Origin: Diplocloster modestus
Lineage (GTDB): Bacteria; Bacillota; Clostridia; Lachnospirales; Lachnospiraceae
NCBI RefSeq assembly: GCF_019042245.1
Contig: NZ_JAHQCX010000002.1
Coordinates: forward strand, 121,782-185,781
Direction of reading: 5' to 3'
DNA length: 64,000 bases
Shown here: piece after piece, positions 50,137 to 59,276 of the stretch
How the letters are laid out: every line of letters begins with the position of its first letter
Position numbering within the stretch: the first letter of the stretch is position 1
Made by a program: the position numbers and the translations under genes
Notes under the pieces: generated by a model
Database searches by the model: none
Told to the model about the DNA's origin: nothing
Seen by the model: the letters and a program-made list of their open reading frames with translations, nothing else

Positions 50137-50486
50137 TGGTGGAGCTGAGGGGAATCGAACCCCTGTCCGAAAGCCCATTCACTTAAGCTTCTCCCATTAC
50201 AGTCATCTCTTTAGATTTCCCTCGTCCAGGCGCCTGATGACTGGCTCAGGGACTCGGTAGCTTCATAAGTTCTTCCATTTCCGCAAAGCTTAGGAAACGA
50301 AGTGCCCCGTGAACGTTGATGCCGGGGTCTTAAGCCACGGGAACTTAAGTCCGACAGCTGCAACTAGGCAGCGATTGCTAAATTATTGTCTTCAGCGTTT
50401 ATATTTAGTTTCCGGATTTTAACGCAGCTCCGGACTGCGAATGGCTTCTTAAGCTTCAAAACCCCCGTCGAAACCAGTACAACCCC
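50137..50486 (-). ncRNA. ssrA: transfer-messenger RNA
   Basis: tmRNA with SmpB rescues stalled ribosomes. The 5' end GGGGUUG (50480-50486) pairs with the 3' end CAGCUCC before ACCA (50137 onward). The T-arm GGGUUCGAUUCCCC is intact. The tag frame at 50364-50396 encodes A-E-D-N-N-L-A-I-A-A then stop. Pseudoknot-like GC stems (CCCGUGGCUUAAGACCCCGGC) follow. The mature RNA of about 350 nt is typical. The 3' CCA lies at the element junction; part of it may be element-derived. smpB lies 0.7 kb away on the same strand. Confidence 0.96.
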
Positions 50487-50519
50487 TGGTTTTAAGCTGA
50501 AGTTTAAAAGAGTATGCTT

Positions 50520-50548
50520 ATTATATAGCACTCTCTCACACTTGTCAA
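50520..50548 (-). promoter_or_regulatory. consensus promoter of ssrA
   Basis: TTGACA (50543-50548), 17 bp, TATAAT (50520-50525): both boxes match the sigma-A consensus exactly. It lies about 34 bp upstream of the mature 5' end. Confidence 0.92.
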
Positions 50549-50656
50549 CGGATTATTCTTCCACCCCCGGATTTCGGAAACGAGGGAAAGTTCCGGTACT
50601 CTTCCGATCTTCTTACATATATTATATTGTATCATTAGTGAAAGGATACCAAAAAT

Positions 50657-51061
50657 ATGCCTGAACAATCATTTGTACAATATCGTCCGGCATGGCCCGG
50701 CTGTATTTTATGCCCTCCCGGCAATAGCCGTCCCCCTGTTGGACCTCCCCCCAGGCCACCCGTTGGGCCGCCGCCCTGGGGGCCCCCTCCCAGGCCGCCG
50801 GTCGGACCGCCTCCAAGACCGCCTGTCGGACCGCCTCACTGGGGCCCCCCTCCCAGGCCGCCTGTTGGACCTCCTCCAAGACCGCCTGTCGGACCGCCCC
50901 ACTGGGGACCTCCCCCCAGGCCGCCTGTTGGGCCGCCACCCAGACCTCCGGTTGGCCCCCCTCCACGGCCTCCTCATGGGCCAGGACCCGTCAGACCTCC
51001 GTTCGGTTCCATATCAGACACCGTGGATGAGCCTTTCCCTTTCAGCATATCCGGGAACTAA
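50657..51061 (+). CDS. proline-rich repeat protein
   Basis: A 134-residue protein. Residues 1-24 (with two Cys: GCILCPP) precede about ten units of the type PPRPPVGPP(H/P)W(G)P, and the end is an acidic SDTVDEPFPFSISGN. The Pro/Gly/Arg repeats give a stiff polyproline structure as in some spore or wall proteins, but no export signal is seen. An AAAGGA site lies upstream of ATG 50657. The repeats also open frames on the opposite strand, and these are not believed. It is divergent from ssrA and ends before a bidirectional terminator. Confidence 0.6.
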   Translation: MPEQSFVQYRPAWPGCILCPPGNSRPPVGPPPRPPVGPPPWGPPPRPPVGPPPRPPVGPPHWGPPPRPPVGPPPRPPVGPPHWGPPPRPPVGPPPRPPVGPPPRPPHGPGPVRPPFGSISDTVDEPFPFSISGN

Positions 51062-51097
51062 AAATCTATAAACGGGTTTGTTGAATATATCAAAACG

Positions 51098-51142
51098 GAG
51101 CATTGCCCCGCCGCTGATCACTCAGCTGCGCAGCAATGCTCC
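51098..51142. terminator. bidirectional hairpin between smpB and the Pro-rich gene
   Basis: GGAGCATTGC (51098-51107) pairs with GCAATGCTCC (51133-51142), with an inner GC-rich loop and T-rich tails (GTTTTG on minus; TCTCTTTTT on plus). Confidence 0.7.
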
Positions 51143-51168
51143 TCCTTGTCTCTTTTTCCATAATATCC

Positions 51169-51633
51169 TTACAAGTTCTTCACCTTGAAATCCCGCTCGG
51201 CTTCCCGGCGCTGATCTTTTTTGGCAATGTCCTGCCGCTTGTCATAGAGTTTTTTGCCCCGGGCCAGCCCGATCTCCACTTTAACCAAGCTGCCTTTAAA
51301 GTACACCTGGAGGGGGACCATGGTATAGCCTTTCTCCGTGATTTTCCCCAGTATTTTATTAATCTCATAGCGGTGCAGCAGAAGCTTTCGCGTCCGAAGC
51401 GGATCTTTGTTGAAAATATTTCCCTTTTCGTAAGGGCTGATATGCATTCCGTATATGAGCACCTCCCCTTTATCCACCCGGATAAAGGCCTCCTTGATAC
51501 TGCATTTGCCCATTCTAAGGGATTTAACTTCCGTTCCCGCCAGGGATATCCCGGCTTCATACTTATCTTCTATAAAATAATCATGGTATGCCTTTTTATT
51601 ATTGGCGATCAGCTTCACGCTCTCCTTGCCCAT
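51169..51633 (-). CDS. smpB: SsrA-binding protein SmpB
   Basis: A 154-residue protein that binds tmRNA and mimics the anticodon stem. The OB-fold core [44 protein letters not shown] and the basic C-terminal tail ([26 protein letters not shown]) are intact. I choose ATG 51633 since AGGGGAG is seven bases upstream; two earlier ATGs exist. Its start overlaps the end of rnr by 35 bp. The element inserted in ssrA leaves smpB and ssrA on the same side. Confidence 0.96.
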   Translation of the reverse strand: MGKESVKLIANNKKAYHDYFIEDKYEAGISLAGTEVKSLRMGKCSIKEAFIRVDKGEVLIYGMHISPYEKGNIFNKDPLRTRKLLLHRYEINKILGKITEKGYTMVPLQVYFKGSLVKVEIGLARGKKLYDKRQDIAKKDQRREAERDFKVKNL

Positions 51634-53767
51634 CTTCATTCTCCCCTTCCACAAGCTCAAAGTCGATCGTGCGCAGAATCCGGTCCGCGCCGGTAACTTC
51701 TATTTTCACCTTCTGACCCAGCTTGTATCGTTTATTGGTCCGCTCACCGACCAGCTCATAGGTTTCTTCCGTATAATAGTAATAATCGTCTTTCAGGGCT
51801 GTAATGTGGATCATCCCTTCTACCGTGTTCGGCAGTTCCACGTAAAGTCCCCACGCTGTAACGCCGGAGATTACCCCCTCGTACACTTCCCCGATGCGCT
51901 GTTCCATATATTCCACTTTTTTAAGTTTATCGGTTTCCCGTTCCGCCTCATCCGCCCGCCGCTCCGTTTCACAGGAATGAGTGGCGACCTGGCTTAAAAT
52001 ACTTTCATAGTGGTGAATCCTGCGTTCTGTCAGTTCTCCTCTTAAGTTCTCCTTGATAATCCGGTGGATCTGAAGGTCCGGATAACGTCTGATCGGAGAC
52101 GTAAAATGACAGTAGCACTGGGCAGCCAACCCGAAATGTCCGGTATTCTCCGTGGTATAACGGGCCTGGCGCATGGAACGAAGCGTCAGCCTGCTGATCA
52201 GATTTTCCTCCGGGGAATCCTCGATTCTCCCCAGAAGCTTCTGCAGCTCCTTTGGGTGAATCCCGTCGGGGGACACTTTGATGTCGTAACCAAAATTATT
52301 GATAAACATGCCCAGTTTCTGGATTCTGTCCGGATCCGGCTTCTCGTGGGTACGGAATACAAACGGCAGTTCCTGCCAGAAATAGTCCGATGCGATCGTC
52401 TCGTTGGCGATCAGCATAAAATCTTCAATAATCCTGGTAGCCACATTTCGGTCATAGGGTTTTATATCAACCGGATGTCCTTCTGCATCCAGGATAATCT
52501 TGGTCTCCAGGAAATCAAAATCGATCGATCCCCTCTGTCTGCGCTTCTCCCTTAGGATCCGGGCCAGAGCTGCCATCCGCTCAAACAGGGGCACAAGCTC
52601 CTCGTATTCACGGCTCTCTTCCTGGTCGTGCTCTTCCAATATTTTCTTCACACTGGTGTAGCTCATCCGTCTGTCCACCCGGATCACAGTCTCAGCGATG
52701 GAGTGATCCACCACCTTCCCCTTCGCGTCAATGGTCATGATACAACTGAGCGCCAGCCGTTCGGTACCTGCGTTCAAAGAACAGATCCCATTGGATAATT
52801 GGTGAGGAAGCATGGGAATAACCCGGTCCACCAGATATACACTGGTTCCGCGTTTTAGAGCCTCCCGGTCAAGGGGACTGTGTTCCGTCACATAATGGGT
52901 CACATCGGCGATGTGCACGCCCAGTTTGTAATTGTCACCTTCCTGTGTTAATGTGATCGCATCATCCAGATCTTTGGCATCTTCCCCATCGATAGTCACC
53001 GTCTGCCACTCCCGCAGATCCAGCCGTCCCTCCCAGTCTTTCGGATCGACTTCCGCAGGTATCTCCTCCACCTGCTGCATCACATCCCGCGGGAAATCAA
53101 CCGGAAGATCGTAAGCCCGCACGATCGCCATGATATCCGTTCCCGGATCATCAATATGTCCGATGATCTCTGTCACCTTACCCTCAGGGCTCTTATTCTT
53201 CGTCCCGTATTCCGTAATTTCCACCACGACCTTATGCCCGGTCACCGCTCCTTTGGAGCGCTCCAGCGGCACATAGATGTCCTTTGTGAACTTCTGATCA
53301 TCCGGAGTCACGTATCCGCACTTCTTTTCCCTTCTGAACGTTCCCACCTGGCGTACCGAACCATGTTCGAGGATCTTCACGACCGCGCCTTCCCTGCGCT
53401 TCCCGCCCCGCTCAGGGGTCAGGACGATCCGCACCTGGTCTTTATGCTCGGCCCCGTTGGCGGCGGATTCCGGAATGAAGATATCCTCCTCCATTCCTTC
53501 CACTGTGACAAATCCAAACCCTCTGGGATGCCCGGTGTAAATTCCCGTCAGGAATTTGCCGTCCGATCGGCTGTACTTGCCCCGCTTGGACAGATCTACT
53601 TTACCTTCCGCCACCAGGAAGTCCAGAACCTCTTTCAGTTCATCCCTGTTCTCTCTTGGGATCTGCAGAACTATGGCGATTTCTTTTATTTTCATTGGTA
53701 CATAATTTTCACTGCAAATAAAATCGTACACGGTCTTTTTTCTCTGTTCGAATAATTCTTTTTCCAT
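51599..53767 (-). CDS. rnr: ribonuclease R
   Basis: A 722-residue 3'-5' exoribonuclease that degrades structured RNA. It has two cold-shock domains ([18 protein letters not shown] and the following KKCGYVTPD), the RNB catalytic domain with the metal-binding [12 protein letters not shown], and a C-terminal S1 domain ([20 protein letters not shown]) followed by a short tail. It is translated before smpB with overlapping ends. The conserved order secG-rnr-smpB-ssrA fits its role in trans-translation mRNA decay. Confidence 0.97.
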   Translation of the reverse strand: MEKELFEQRKKTVYDFICSENYVPMKIKEIAIVLQIPRENRDELKEVLDFLVAEGKVDLSKRGKYSRSDGKFLTGIYTGHPRGFGFVTVEGMEEDIFIPESAANGAEHKDQVRIVLTPERGGKRREGAVVKILEHGSVRQVGTFRREKKCGYVTPDDQKFTKDIYVPLERSKGAVTGHKVVVEITEYGTKNKSPEGKVTEIIGHIDDPGTDIMAIVRAYDLPVDFPRDVMQQVEEIPAEVDPKDWEGRLDLREWQTVTIDGEDAKDLDDAITLTQEGDNYKLGVHIADVTHYVTEHSPLDREALKRGTSVYLVDRVIPMLPHQLSNGICSLNAGTERLALSCIMTIDAKGKVVDHSIAETVIRVDRRMSYTSVKKILEEHDQEESREYEELVPLFERMAALARILREKRRQRGSIDFDFLETKIILDAEGHPVDIKPYDRNVATRIIEDFMLIANETIASDYFWQELPFVFRTHEKPDPDRIQKLGMFINNFGYDIKVSPDGIHPKELQKLLGRIEDSPEENLISRLTLRSMRQARYTTENTGHFGLAAQCYCHFTSPIRRYPDLQIHRIIKENLRGELTERRIHHYESILSQVATHSCETERRADEAERETDKLKKVEYMEQRIGEVYEGVISGVTAWGLYVELPNTVEGMIHITALKDDYYYYTEETYELVGERTNKRYKLGQKVKIEVTGADRILRTIDFELVEGENEDGQGEREADRQ

Positions 53768-53861
53768 ACCGCTTCTCCTGTCAGCCTGCTTGCTGTTATC
53801 GTTTTATCATCCGGGTCGCACGTAAATGCCCAAAATACGGGCATTAAGTGCTCGTAGCTAT

Positions 53862-53892
53862 AAAAAAACACTCTTTCGCAAGAGTGTTTTTA
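53862..53892 (-). terminator. Rho-independent terminator of secG
   Basis: AAAAACACTCTT-GCGA-AAGAGTGTTTTTTT on the minus strand, directly after the secG stop. Confidence 0.9.
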
Positions 53893-53896
53893 TCCA

Positions 53897-54133
53897 TTAA
53901 AAGTTAATGTTTAAGACTGCTGCCATAACCATGAAACCAATGGCCATAAACTTCGTGGATTTCTCCAGAGCGCCTTCCACAGAACGTCCTTTGTTCTTGC
54001 CCCAATAGGTATCAGCGGCACCTGCGATCGTACCTAAACCTGCGGATTTACCCTCCTGTAATAATACAACCACTGTCAAAGCGATGCAGTCAATTACAAA
54101 TATGATGGTTATAATAATCCTCAAAATGTCCAA
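53897..54133 (-). CDS. secG: preprotein translocase subunit SecG
   Basis: A 78-residue two-span membrane protein that assists SecYEG. It has the N-terminal segment LRIIITIIFVIDCIALTVVVLLQ, the conserved loop EGKSAGLGTIAGAADTYWGKNKGRS, and a C-terminal segment (FMAIGFMVMAAVLNI). A TTG at 54133 is eight bases from AGGAGG; a GTG at 54142 lies on top of the site and is less likely. It is followed by a strong terminator and lies upstream of rnr. Confidence 0.93.
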   Translation of the reverse strand: MDILRIIITIIFVIDCIALTVVVLLQEGKSAGLGTIAGAADTYWGKNKGRSVEGALEKSTKFMAIGFMVMAAVLNINF

Positions 54134-54182
54134 CCCGTACACCTCCTAATGATAAAACCATAATCTAGTGTAGCATAGACGT

Positions 54183-54249
54183 GCCGGATTTTCAACCATT
54201 ATTTTACATCTTCTGAGTGTCCATTTTTTTACATCTTCTGGCTGTCCAT
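54183..54249. repeat. tandem duplication of the eno 3' end
   Basis: The coding end of eno (ATGGACAGCCAGAAGATGTA) is repeated just after the stop, with two base changes, as ATGGACACTCAGAAGATGTA. The copies are separated by AAAAA. It probably arose by slippage or a small duplication and leaves the protein unaltered. Confidence 0.75.
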
Positions 54250-55545
54250 AAAGGGATTGATATACTCTCCGACCCTGCCCAGCTGCTCTTCAATGCGGAG
54301 TAACTGGTTGTATTTTGCGGTCCGGTCAGAACGGCAGGGCGCTCCGGTTTTGATCTGGCCCGCGTTGGTAGCCACCGCGATATCCGCAATGATGGAGTCT
54401 TCCGTCTCGCCGGAACGGTGTGAAATAACCGCTGTATATCCCGCCTTGTGCGCCATCTCCACCGCATTGAACGCTTCGGTCAGGGTACCGATCTGGTTGA
54501 CCTTGACGAGAATAGAGTTGGCGACTCCCAGCTTGATCCCGCTGGCCAGTCGTTTTGTATTCGTTACGAAAAGGTCGTCACCCACCAGCTGGAGGCCGCT
54601 GCCAAACTCATCGGTCATCATCTTCCATCCGTCCCAGTCCTCCTCATGAAGGCCATCCTCGATGGACGCGATGGGGAATTCCTGAAGCAGTTCATCATAA
54701 TAACGAATCATTTCTTCGGTATTTCTAACGATCTTTTTGCCCTGCATCTGGCTCTCGCCCGGGAACACATACTTCTTGATCTCATCATCATACAGCTCGC
54801 TGGCCGCGGCGTCAATCGCGATCCTGAAATCCATCTCCGGTTCATATCCCGCTCTGGTCACCGCCTCTACGATCAGGCTTAAGGCTTCCCTCGCGCTGGG
54901 CAGATTCGGCGCGAATCCACCCTCGTCTCCGATCGCCGTTGAGAGGCCCTGTTTTTTCAGTATGACTTTCAGATGATAGTATACTTCCGCGCACATCTGC
55001 AATGCGTGGCTGAAATTCACGGCGCCTACCGGCATAATCATGAATTCCTGTAAGTCCACAGTGTTATCCGCATGTTTTCCGCCGTTTAAAATATTCATCA
55101 TGGGAACCGGCAGACGTTTGGCATTCATTCCGCCCAGATACTGGTATAACGGCATCCTTAAAGCGTTGGCCGCTGCTCTGGCCACTGCCATGGAGGTACC
55201 CAGGATGGCGTTGGCTCCAATATTGGATTTGTTATCGGTTCCATCCTCTTCTAACAGCAGGCTGTCGATATAAGTCTGCTCCAGGGCGTTTTCTCCCACC
55301 AGGGCTGACGCTAATTTTACATCCACATTGTTCACTGCTTTTTGAACGCCGAGTCCCATATATCTTTTTTCGCCGTCCCGAAGTTCCACCGCCTCGAATT
55401 TGCCTGTTGACGCGCCGGATGGTACGGATGCCCTTCCTGTGATTCCGCCGTCTACAGTCACTTCCACTTCCACCGTCGGATTCCCCCGGGAGTCCAGAAT
55501 TTCTCTACCATGTACGTCTGTAATCGCGATATATCGATCCATCAT
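54229..55545 (-). CDS. eno: enolase
   Basis: Enolase converts 2-phosphoglycerate to phosphoenolpyruvate in glycolysis. The 438-residue protein begins with [22 protein letters not shown]. The substrate and metal residues are in the blocks [46 protein letters not shown], and [10 protein letters not shown]. It has a short added tail after the usual LG.Y.NP end (FMDSQKM). The start has AAAGGAGG. The repeated tail beyond the stop is described separately. Confidence 0.97.
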   Translation of the reverse strand: MMDRYIAITDVHGREILDSRGNPTVEVEVTVDGGITGRASVPSGASTGKFEAVELRDGEKRYMGLGVQKAVNNVDVKLASALVGENALEQTYIDSLLLEEDGTDNKSNIGANAILGTSMAVARAAANALRMPLYQYLGGMNAKRLPVPMMNILNGGKHADNTVDLQEFMIMPVGAVNFSHALQMCAEVYYHLKVILKKQGLSTAIGDEGGFAPNLPSAREALSLIVEAVTRAGYEPEMDFRIAIDAAASELYDDEIKKYVFPGESQMQGKKIVRNTEEMIRYYDELLQEFPIASIEDGLHEEDWDGWKMMTDEFGSGLQLVGDDLFVTNTKRLASGIKLGVANSILVKVNQIGTLTEAFNAVEMAHKAGYTAVISHRSGETEDSIIADIAVATNAGQIKTGAPCRSDRTAKYNQLLRIEEQLGRVGEYINPFMDSQKM

Positions 55546-55622
55546 TTTCCTCCTTTAATTACATATCTTCATTATATTTCCCATTATTACCAAAACTTGC
55601 ATAATTACACATACTTTTTTAT

Positions 55623-55685
55623 GAGATTGAAATGAGACTTTCTAAGATTGTAATGAAACTTTCTGAGATCGAAACAAGTCTTAAT
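55623..55685. repeat. 21 bp tandem repeat, three units, upstream of YitT gene
   Basis: Three imperfect 21 bp units (GAGATTGAAATGAGACTTTCT, AAGATTGTAATGAAACTTTCT, GAGATCGAAACAAG...) lie between divergent eno and the YitT-family gene. Unit length is two helical turns, so they might be operator sites. No regulator is adjacent. Confidence 0.6.
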
Positions 55686-55739
55686 AGGATTGCATTCATA
55701 CAGTCGTTTGCGTAAGGCCGCTTCCCAGTTATAAATGAA

Positions 55740-55768
55740 TTGACAAGTATTGGTCCTATGTCTAAAAT
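55740..55768 (+). promoter_or_regulatory. promoter of YitT-family gene
   Basis: TTGACA (55740-55745), 17 bp, TAAAAT (55763-55768), about 56 bp before the start codon. Confidence 0.75.
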
Positions 55769-55823
55769 AAAATTATAAGGTTCGGACGCTGTACAAATCT
55801 GAAATCAATGGAGAAGAAATCTG

Positions 55824-56669
55824 ATGAATGAGAAAAAAATCAAGGAATTTCTGTTATTGACCTTCAGTACCCTGTTGATCGCCGTCGGTATCTACTTTTT
55901 TAAATTTCCGAATAATTTTACCTTTGGCGGAGTTACCGGTCTGGCTGTGCTGGTGGCCAAAACCGGGCTGATTAACGCCAGTGACTTTACCTTTATTATA
56001 AACATGGTTTTACTGTTGATGGGTTTCCTGGTCTTTGGAAGAAAGTTCGGGATTAAGACTACTTATACCAGTATTCTCTTATCGCTTTCTCTTTCGCTTC
56101 TGGAACGGATCTACCCGATGAAAATGCCGTTCACAAATGAACCCATGCTGGAACTGTGTTTTGCGATCGCTCTGCCGGCTTTAGGCTCCGCGATTCTGTT
56201 CAATATCGGGGCGTCCAGCGGAGGAACCGATATTATCGCCATGGTTCTGAAGAAATATACCAATGTAAATATCGGAAAAGGGCTGCTGCTCTCTGATCTG
56301 CTGATCACCGCTGCCGGCTGTTTCGTATTTGATATCAAGACAGGCCTCTTCTCCTTCCTGGGACTGACCATTAAGTCTTTTATGGTGGATGGGGTGATCG
56401 AGAGTATCAATCTATGCAAGTATTTTAACGTGGTGTGTAATAAGCCGGAACCGATCTGCGATTATATTGTACATGAGCTAAACCGAAGCGCTACCGTGTG
56501 TGAAGCAAAGGGAGCTTTCACCGGAAAGCATAAATATATTATTTTTACTGTTATGGGACGCCACGAGGCGGTTCTTCTGCGTACCTTTATCCGACAGATC
56601 GATCCGGATGCCTTTATTCTGATCTCCAGTACCAGTGAGATCGTTGGGAAGGGATTTCATAGTATTTAG
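55824..56669 (+). CDS. YitT family membrane protein (DUF2179)
   Basis: A 281-residue protein with five membrane helices in the first 180 residues (FLLLTFSTLLIAVGIYFFKF, FTFIINMVLLLMGFLVFG and others) containing the GGVTGLA and SSGGTDIIA motifs, and a cytoplasmic DUF2179 domain (YIVHELNRSATVCEAKGAFTGKHKYIIFTVMGRHEAVLLRTFIRQIDPDAFILISSTSEIVGKGF). The role is unknown; ion or small molecule transport is often assumed. It has a clear promoter and a hairpin terminator right after. Confidence 0.92.
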   Translation: MNEKKIKEFLLLTFSTLLIAVGIYFFKFPNNFTFGGVTGLAVLVAKTGLINASDFTFIINMVLLLMGFLVFGRKFGIKTTYTSILLSLSLSLLERIYPMKMPFTNEPMLELCFAIALPALGSAILFNIGASSGGTDIIAMVLKKYTNVNIGKGLLLSDLLITAAGCFVFDIKTGLFSFLGLTIKSFMVDGVIESINLCKYFNVVCNKPEPICDYIVHELNRSATVCEAKGAFTGKHKYIIFTVMGRHEAVLLRTFIRQIDPDAFILISSTSEIVGKGFHSI

Positions 56670-56673
56670 GTGG

Positions 56674-56699
56674 AGAGTTTCGCAAGCGGAACTCTTTTT
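56674..56699 (+). terminator. terminator of YitT-family gene
   Basis: AGAGTTTCGC-AA-GCGGAACTCT then TTTTTA, four bases after the stop. The stem is nearly identical to the feoA-feoB hairpin at 32566. Confidence 0.88.
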
Positions 56700-56768
56700 A
56701 GGAGATTAATATGGCAAAATCTTATATATCTGAATTATTACCAAAGGAATATATCTTATTAATAAAAC

Positions 56769-56809
56769 GCACCTCCGTTGCCTGGCTTAAGGAGCCGGCA
56801 TGGAGGTGC
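56769..56809. terminator. terminator of lysA
   Basis: GCACCTCC ... GGCT-TAAGG-AGCC ... GGAGGTGC, followed on the minus strand by GTTTTATTAATA. It lies 17 bp beyond the lysA stop. Confidence 0.8.
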
Positions 56810-56825
56810 AATTCCATTCCTGTTT

Positions 56826-58097
56826 CTATCTGTATTTCATATTGCTTAGGATATCAAAGCAGTCAAAGGTAGCGAAGTAATCCTGCGGTGTTTCTGCCCT
56901 TCGGATCAGCTGGGTGGTACCGTCCTCTTTTAATAAGATCTCCGCGGAACGCAGTTTTCCGTTATAGTTGTAACCCATGGAGTAGCCGTGGGCGCCGGTG
57001 TCATGGATTACCAGCAGGTCACCCATGTCGATCTTCGGAAGCATGCGGTCCACGGCAAATTTGTCATTGTTCTCACACAGGGAGCCGGTGACATCGTATT
57101 TGTGGTCGCAGGGCATATCTTCTTTGCCCATGACCGTAATATGGTGATACGCTCCGTACATGGCGGGACGCATCAGGTTTACGGCACAGGCATCACAGCC
57201 GATATACTCTTTATGGGTGTGTTTTTCATGGATCGCGGTGGTGACCAGGCAGCCGTAGGGGCCCAGCATGTAGCGGCCTAATTCGGTGTACAGGGCCACA
57301 GCTCCCATGCCGGCCGGCACCAGGGTCTGCTCGTATACTTCACGAACCTTTTCACCGATGACCCGGATATCATTGGGCTCCTGATCGGGGCGGTAGGGGA
57401 TACCGATACCGCCGGACAGGTTGATAAAGGTGATGTTGGCTCCGGTTTCCTGTTTTAATCTTACAGCGGTTTCAAACAGGACCTTAGCTAAGGCGGGGTA
57501 GTATTCGTTCGTCACGGTATTGCTGGCCAGGAATGCGTGGATACCGAAGTTCTCCACCCCTTTTTCTTTTAGGATCCGGAAGCCTTCGAAAAGCTGTTCG
57601 GTGGTAAATCCGTATTTGGCTTCTCCCGGATTATCCATGATATCGGTACTGATCGTGAATGTCCCGCCGGGATTATACCGGCAGCAGATCGTCTTGGGAA
57701 TTCCTGTCGTCTTCTCCAGAAAGTCTATGTGTGTAATGTCATCCAGATTGATAACCGCCCCCAGGTCATGGGCAAGCTTATATTCCCGGGCCGGGGTGGC
57801 ATTTGATGAAAACATAATATCAGAACCTTTAAAGCCCAGCGCATCTGCCAGCATCAGCTCTGTCTCAGAAGAGCAGTCGCAGCCGAAACCGTATTCCTGC
57901 AATATTTTTAATATAAATGGATTCGGGGTTGCTTTTACGGCAAAGTATTCCCGGAACCCTTTGTTCCAGGAAAAAGCCTTCTTCAGCGCTTCGGCGTTCT
58001 CCCGGATTCCTTTTTCATCATATAAGTGAAAGGGAGTTGGATATTCTTTGATGATTTCTTTGAGCTGTTCACTGGTTACAAATGTTTTTTTCTCCAT
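56826..58097 (-). CDS. lysA: diaminopimelate decarboxylase
   Basis: A 423-residue PLP enzyme of fold type III that makes lysine from meso-diaminopimelate. PLP-binding K55 is in YFAVKATPNP, the glycine loop is LSGGIGIPY, and the ELGRYMLGP block and the catalytic Cys in GSLCENNDKFA are present. The presence of ATPA and MRPAMYGAYHH supports diaminopimelate over ornithine or carboxynorspermidine as substrate, but relatives are close. It is a stand-alone gene with its own terminator. Confidence 0.87.
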   Translation of the reverse strand: MEKKTFVTSEQLKEIIKEYPTPFHLYDEKGIRENAEALKKAFSWNKGFREYFAVKATPNPFILKILQEYGFGCDCSSETELMLADALGFKGSDIMFSSNATPAREYKLAHDLGAVINLDDITHIDFLEKTTGIPKTICCRYNPGGTFTISTDIMDNPGEAKYGFTTEQLFEGFRILKEKGVENFGIHAFLASNTVTNEYYPALAKVLFETAVRLKQETGANITFINLSGGIGIPYRPDQEPNDIRVIGEKVREVYEQTLVPAGMGAVALYTELGRYMLGPYGCLVTTAIHEKHTHKEYIGCDACAVNLMRPAMYGAYHHITVMGKEDMPCDHKYDVTGSLCENNDKFAVDRMLPKIDMGDLLVIHDTGAHGYSMGYNYNGKLRSAEILLKEDGTTQLIRRAETPQDYFATFDCFDILSNMKYR

Positions 58098-58170
58098 CCT
58101 TTAGTCTCCTCATTGGCTTTCATTTCTCGCTTCACTATAATACAAGGATGTGAGAATTGTCAATATTGGA

Positions 58171-59136
58171 TTACCAGATCAGCAGACAGGCACCCCAGGT
58201 CAGTCCGGCTCCGAAACCGGAAAGGACCAGATGATCCCCTTTTTTCAGACATCCCCCGCGGTTCAGTTCGTCCAGCAGCATGGGAATACTGGCCGCAGAG
58301 GTATTTCCGTACTGCTCCATATTCATAGGAAATTGGGCTTCCGGCACGTCCAGACGCTTTGCCACAGACCGGATGATACGGGCATTAGCCTGGTGCAGGA
58401 TAAAATATCGAATTTCGTCTTTCCCGCATCCATAATGATTCAAAAGATCGGTGATACAGGCCGGTACCTGCCTGACAGCGAATTTGAATACTTCCTGCCC
58501 ATCCATGGCGATTTTTCCCGGATGGCTCTCCTTTGTTTCCTGAAGGGGGTTACCGTTCTGTGAATTACCGCAGGTGAGAACATCCCCCCTGCTCCCGTCA
58601 GCGAACTGGGACAGCCCCAGAATACCGGTCTCTTCCTGACGCAATACTACCGCACCCGCCCCGTCACCAAATAGTACGCAGGTACTCCTGTCCGTCCAGT
58701 CCAGCAGACGCGATAAGGACTCCGCCCCGATGACCAGCGCGTTTTTACAGATACCGGCCCGCAGGTAGGCATGAGCTGTATGTAACGCGAACAGAAAGCC
58801 GGAGCAGGCCGCGTTCAGATCAAATCCGACCGCGTGAACCGCCTGCAGTTCCTGCTGTACACGGCACGCCGTATTTGGCATGACTTCCTCCGCTGAACAG
58901 GTGGCAACGATAATCAGTTCTAATTCAGACGCGTCCATCTGGGAATCTTCCAGTGCCAGACGCCCTGCCTCTGCCGCCATAAAAGAGGTGGTTTCCTCCT
59001 TCGCCAGCCGTCTTGACCGGATCCCTGTACGTCCTGCGATCCATTCATCGCTGGTATCTACCAGTTTCTCCATGTCTGTATTCGTAAAGGAATGCTCCGG
59101 TACATAACTTCCGGTCCCGATGATTCTAGATGTCAT
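58171..59136 (-). CDS. fabH: beta-ketoacyl-ACP synthase III
   Basis: FabH starts fatty-acid synthesis by condensing acetyl-CoA with malonyl-ACP. The 321-residue thiolase-fold protein has catalytic C111 (LNAACSGFLFA), H248 (ILHQANARII) and N278 (YGNTSAASI), and ends with LSGFGAGLTWGACLLIW. The ATG at 59136 (M-T-S-R-I-I-G) follows GGAG; ten residues upstream are rejected. The other fatty acid genes are not adjacent, so this copy may supply special branched starters. Confidence 0.94.
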   Translation of the reverse strand: MTSRIIGTGSYVPEHSFTNTDMEKLVDTSDEWIAGRTGIRSRRLAKEETTSFMAAEAGRLALEDSQMDASELELIIVATCSAEEVMPNTACRVQQELQAVHAVGFDLNAACSGFLFALHTAHAYLRAGICKNALVIGAESLSRLLDWTDRSTCVLFGDGAGAVVLRQEETGILGLSQFADGSRGDVLTCGNSQNGNPLQETKESHPGKIAMDGQEVFKFAVRQVPACITDLLNHYGCGKDEIRYFILHQANARIIRSVAKRLDVPEAQFPMNMEQYGNTSAASIPMLLDELNRGGCLKKGDHLVLSGFGAGLTWGACLLIW

Positions 59137-59276
59137 ATTAATTCTCCATAATTTTTGATTTTTCATATATTTTGATATTCAAACTATTTTATATCCAAAG
59201 TATATGACATGACGCTGGGATTGTCAAGCGCAACGCAAACCTGGTTCCGTTGCCTTTGTTTGATTTATTTATATGA

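Larger units (their letters stand above)
37229..50139. mobile_element. integrative mobilizable element inserted at the 3' end of ssrA
   Basis: Boundaries are set by the tmRNA 3' end on the right (CTCCACCA at 50137-50144, minus strand) and a related sequence GGCTCCAC on the left at 37231-37239, followed by the displaced terminator. Contents are a serine recombinase at one end, partition genes, two relaxase-type genes, MobC, a P4-type primase, an excisionase-like HTH protein and an iteron array. There are no type IV secretion genes, so transfer would need a helper. The DNA is clearly richer in G+C than the flanks and codons end mostly in G/C, which suggests an actinobacterial history. Exact end points are uncertain by a few bases. 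Confidence 0.88.

Noticed and set aside
50622..50966. Glu/Val/Ala-rich frame opposite the proline-rich protein
   Set aside because: It is the complement of the repeats; the plus-strand frame has a ribosome site and non-repeat ends.
56711..56875. 54-codon frame with AGGAG between the YitT gene and lysA
   Set aside because: It reads through the lysA terminator stem and into the end of lysA in antisense; no family likeness.
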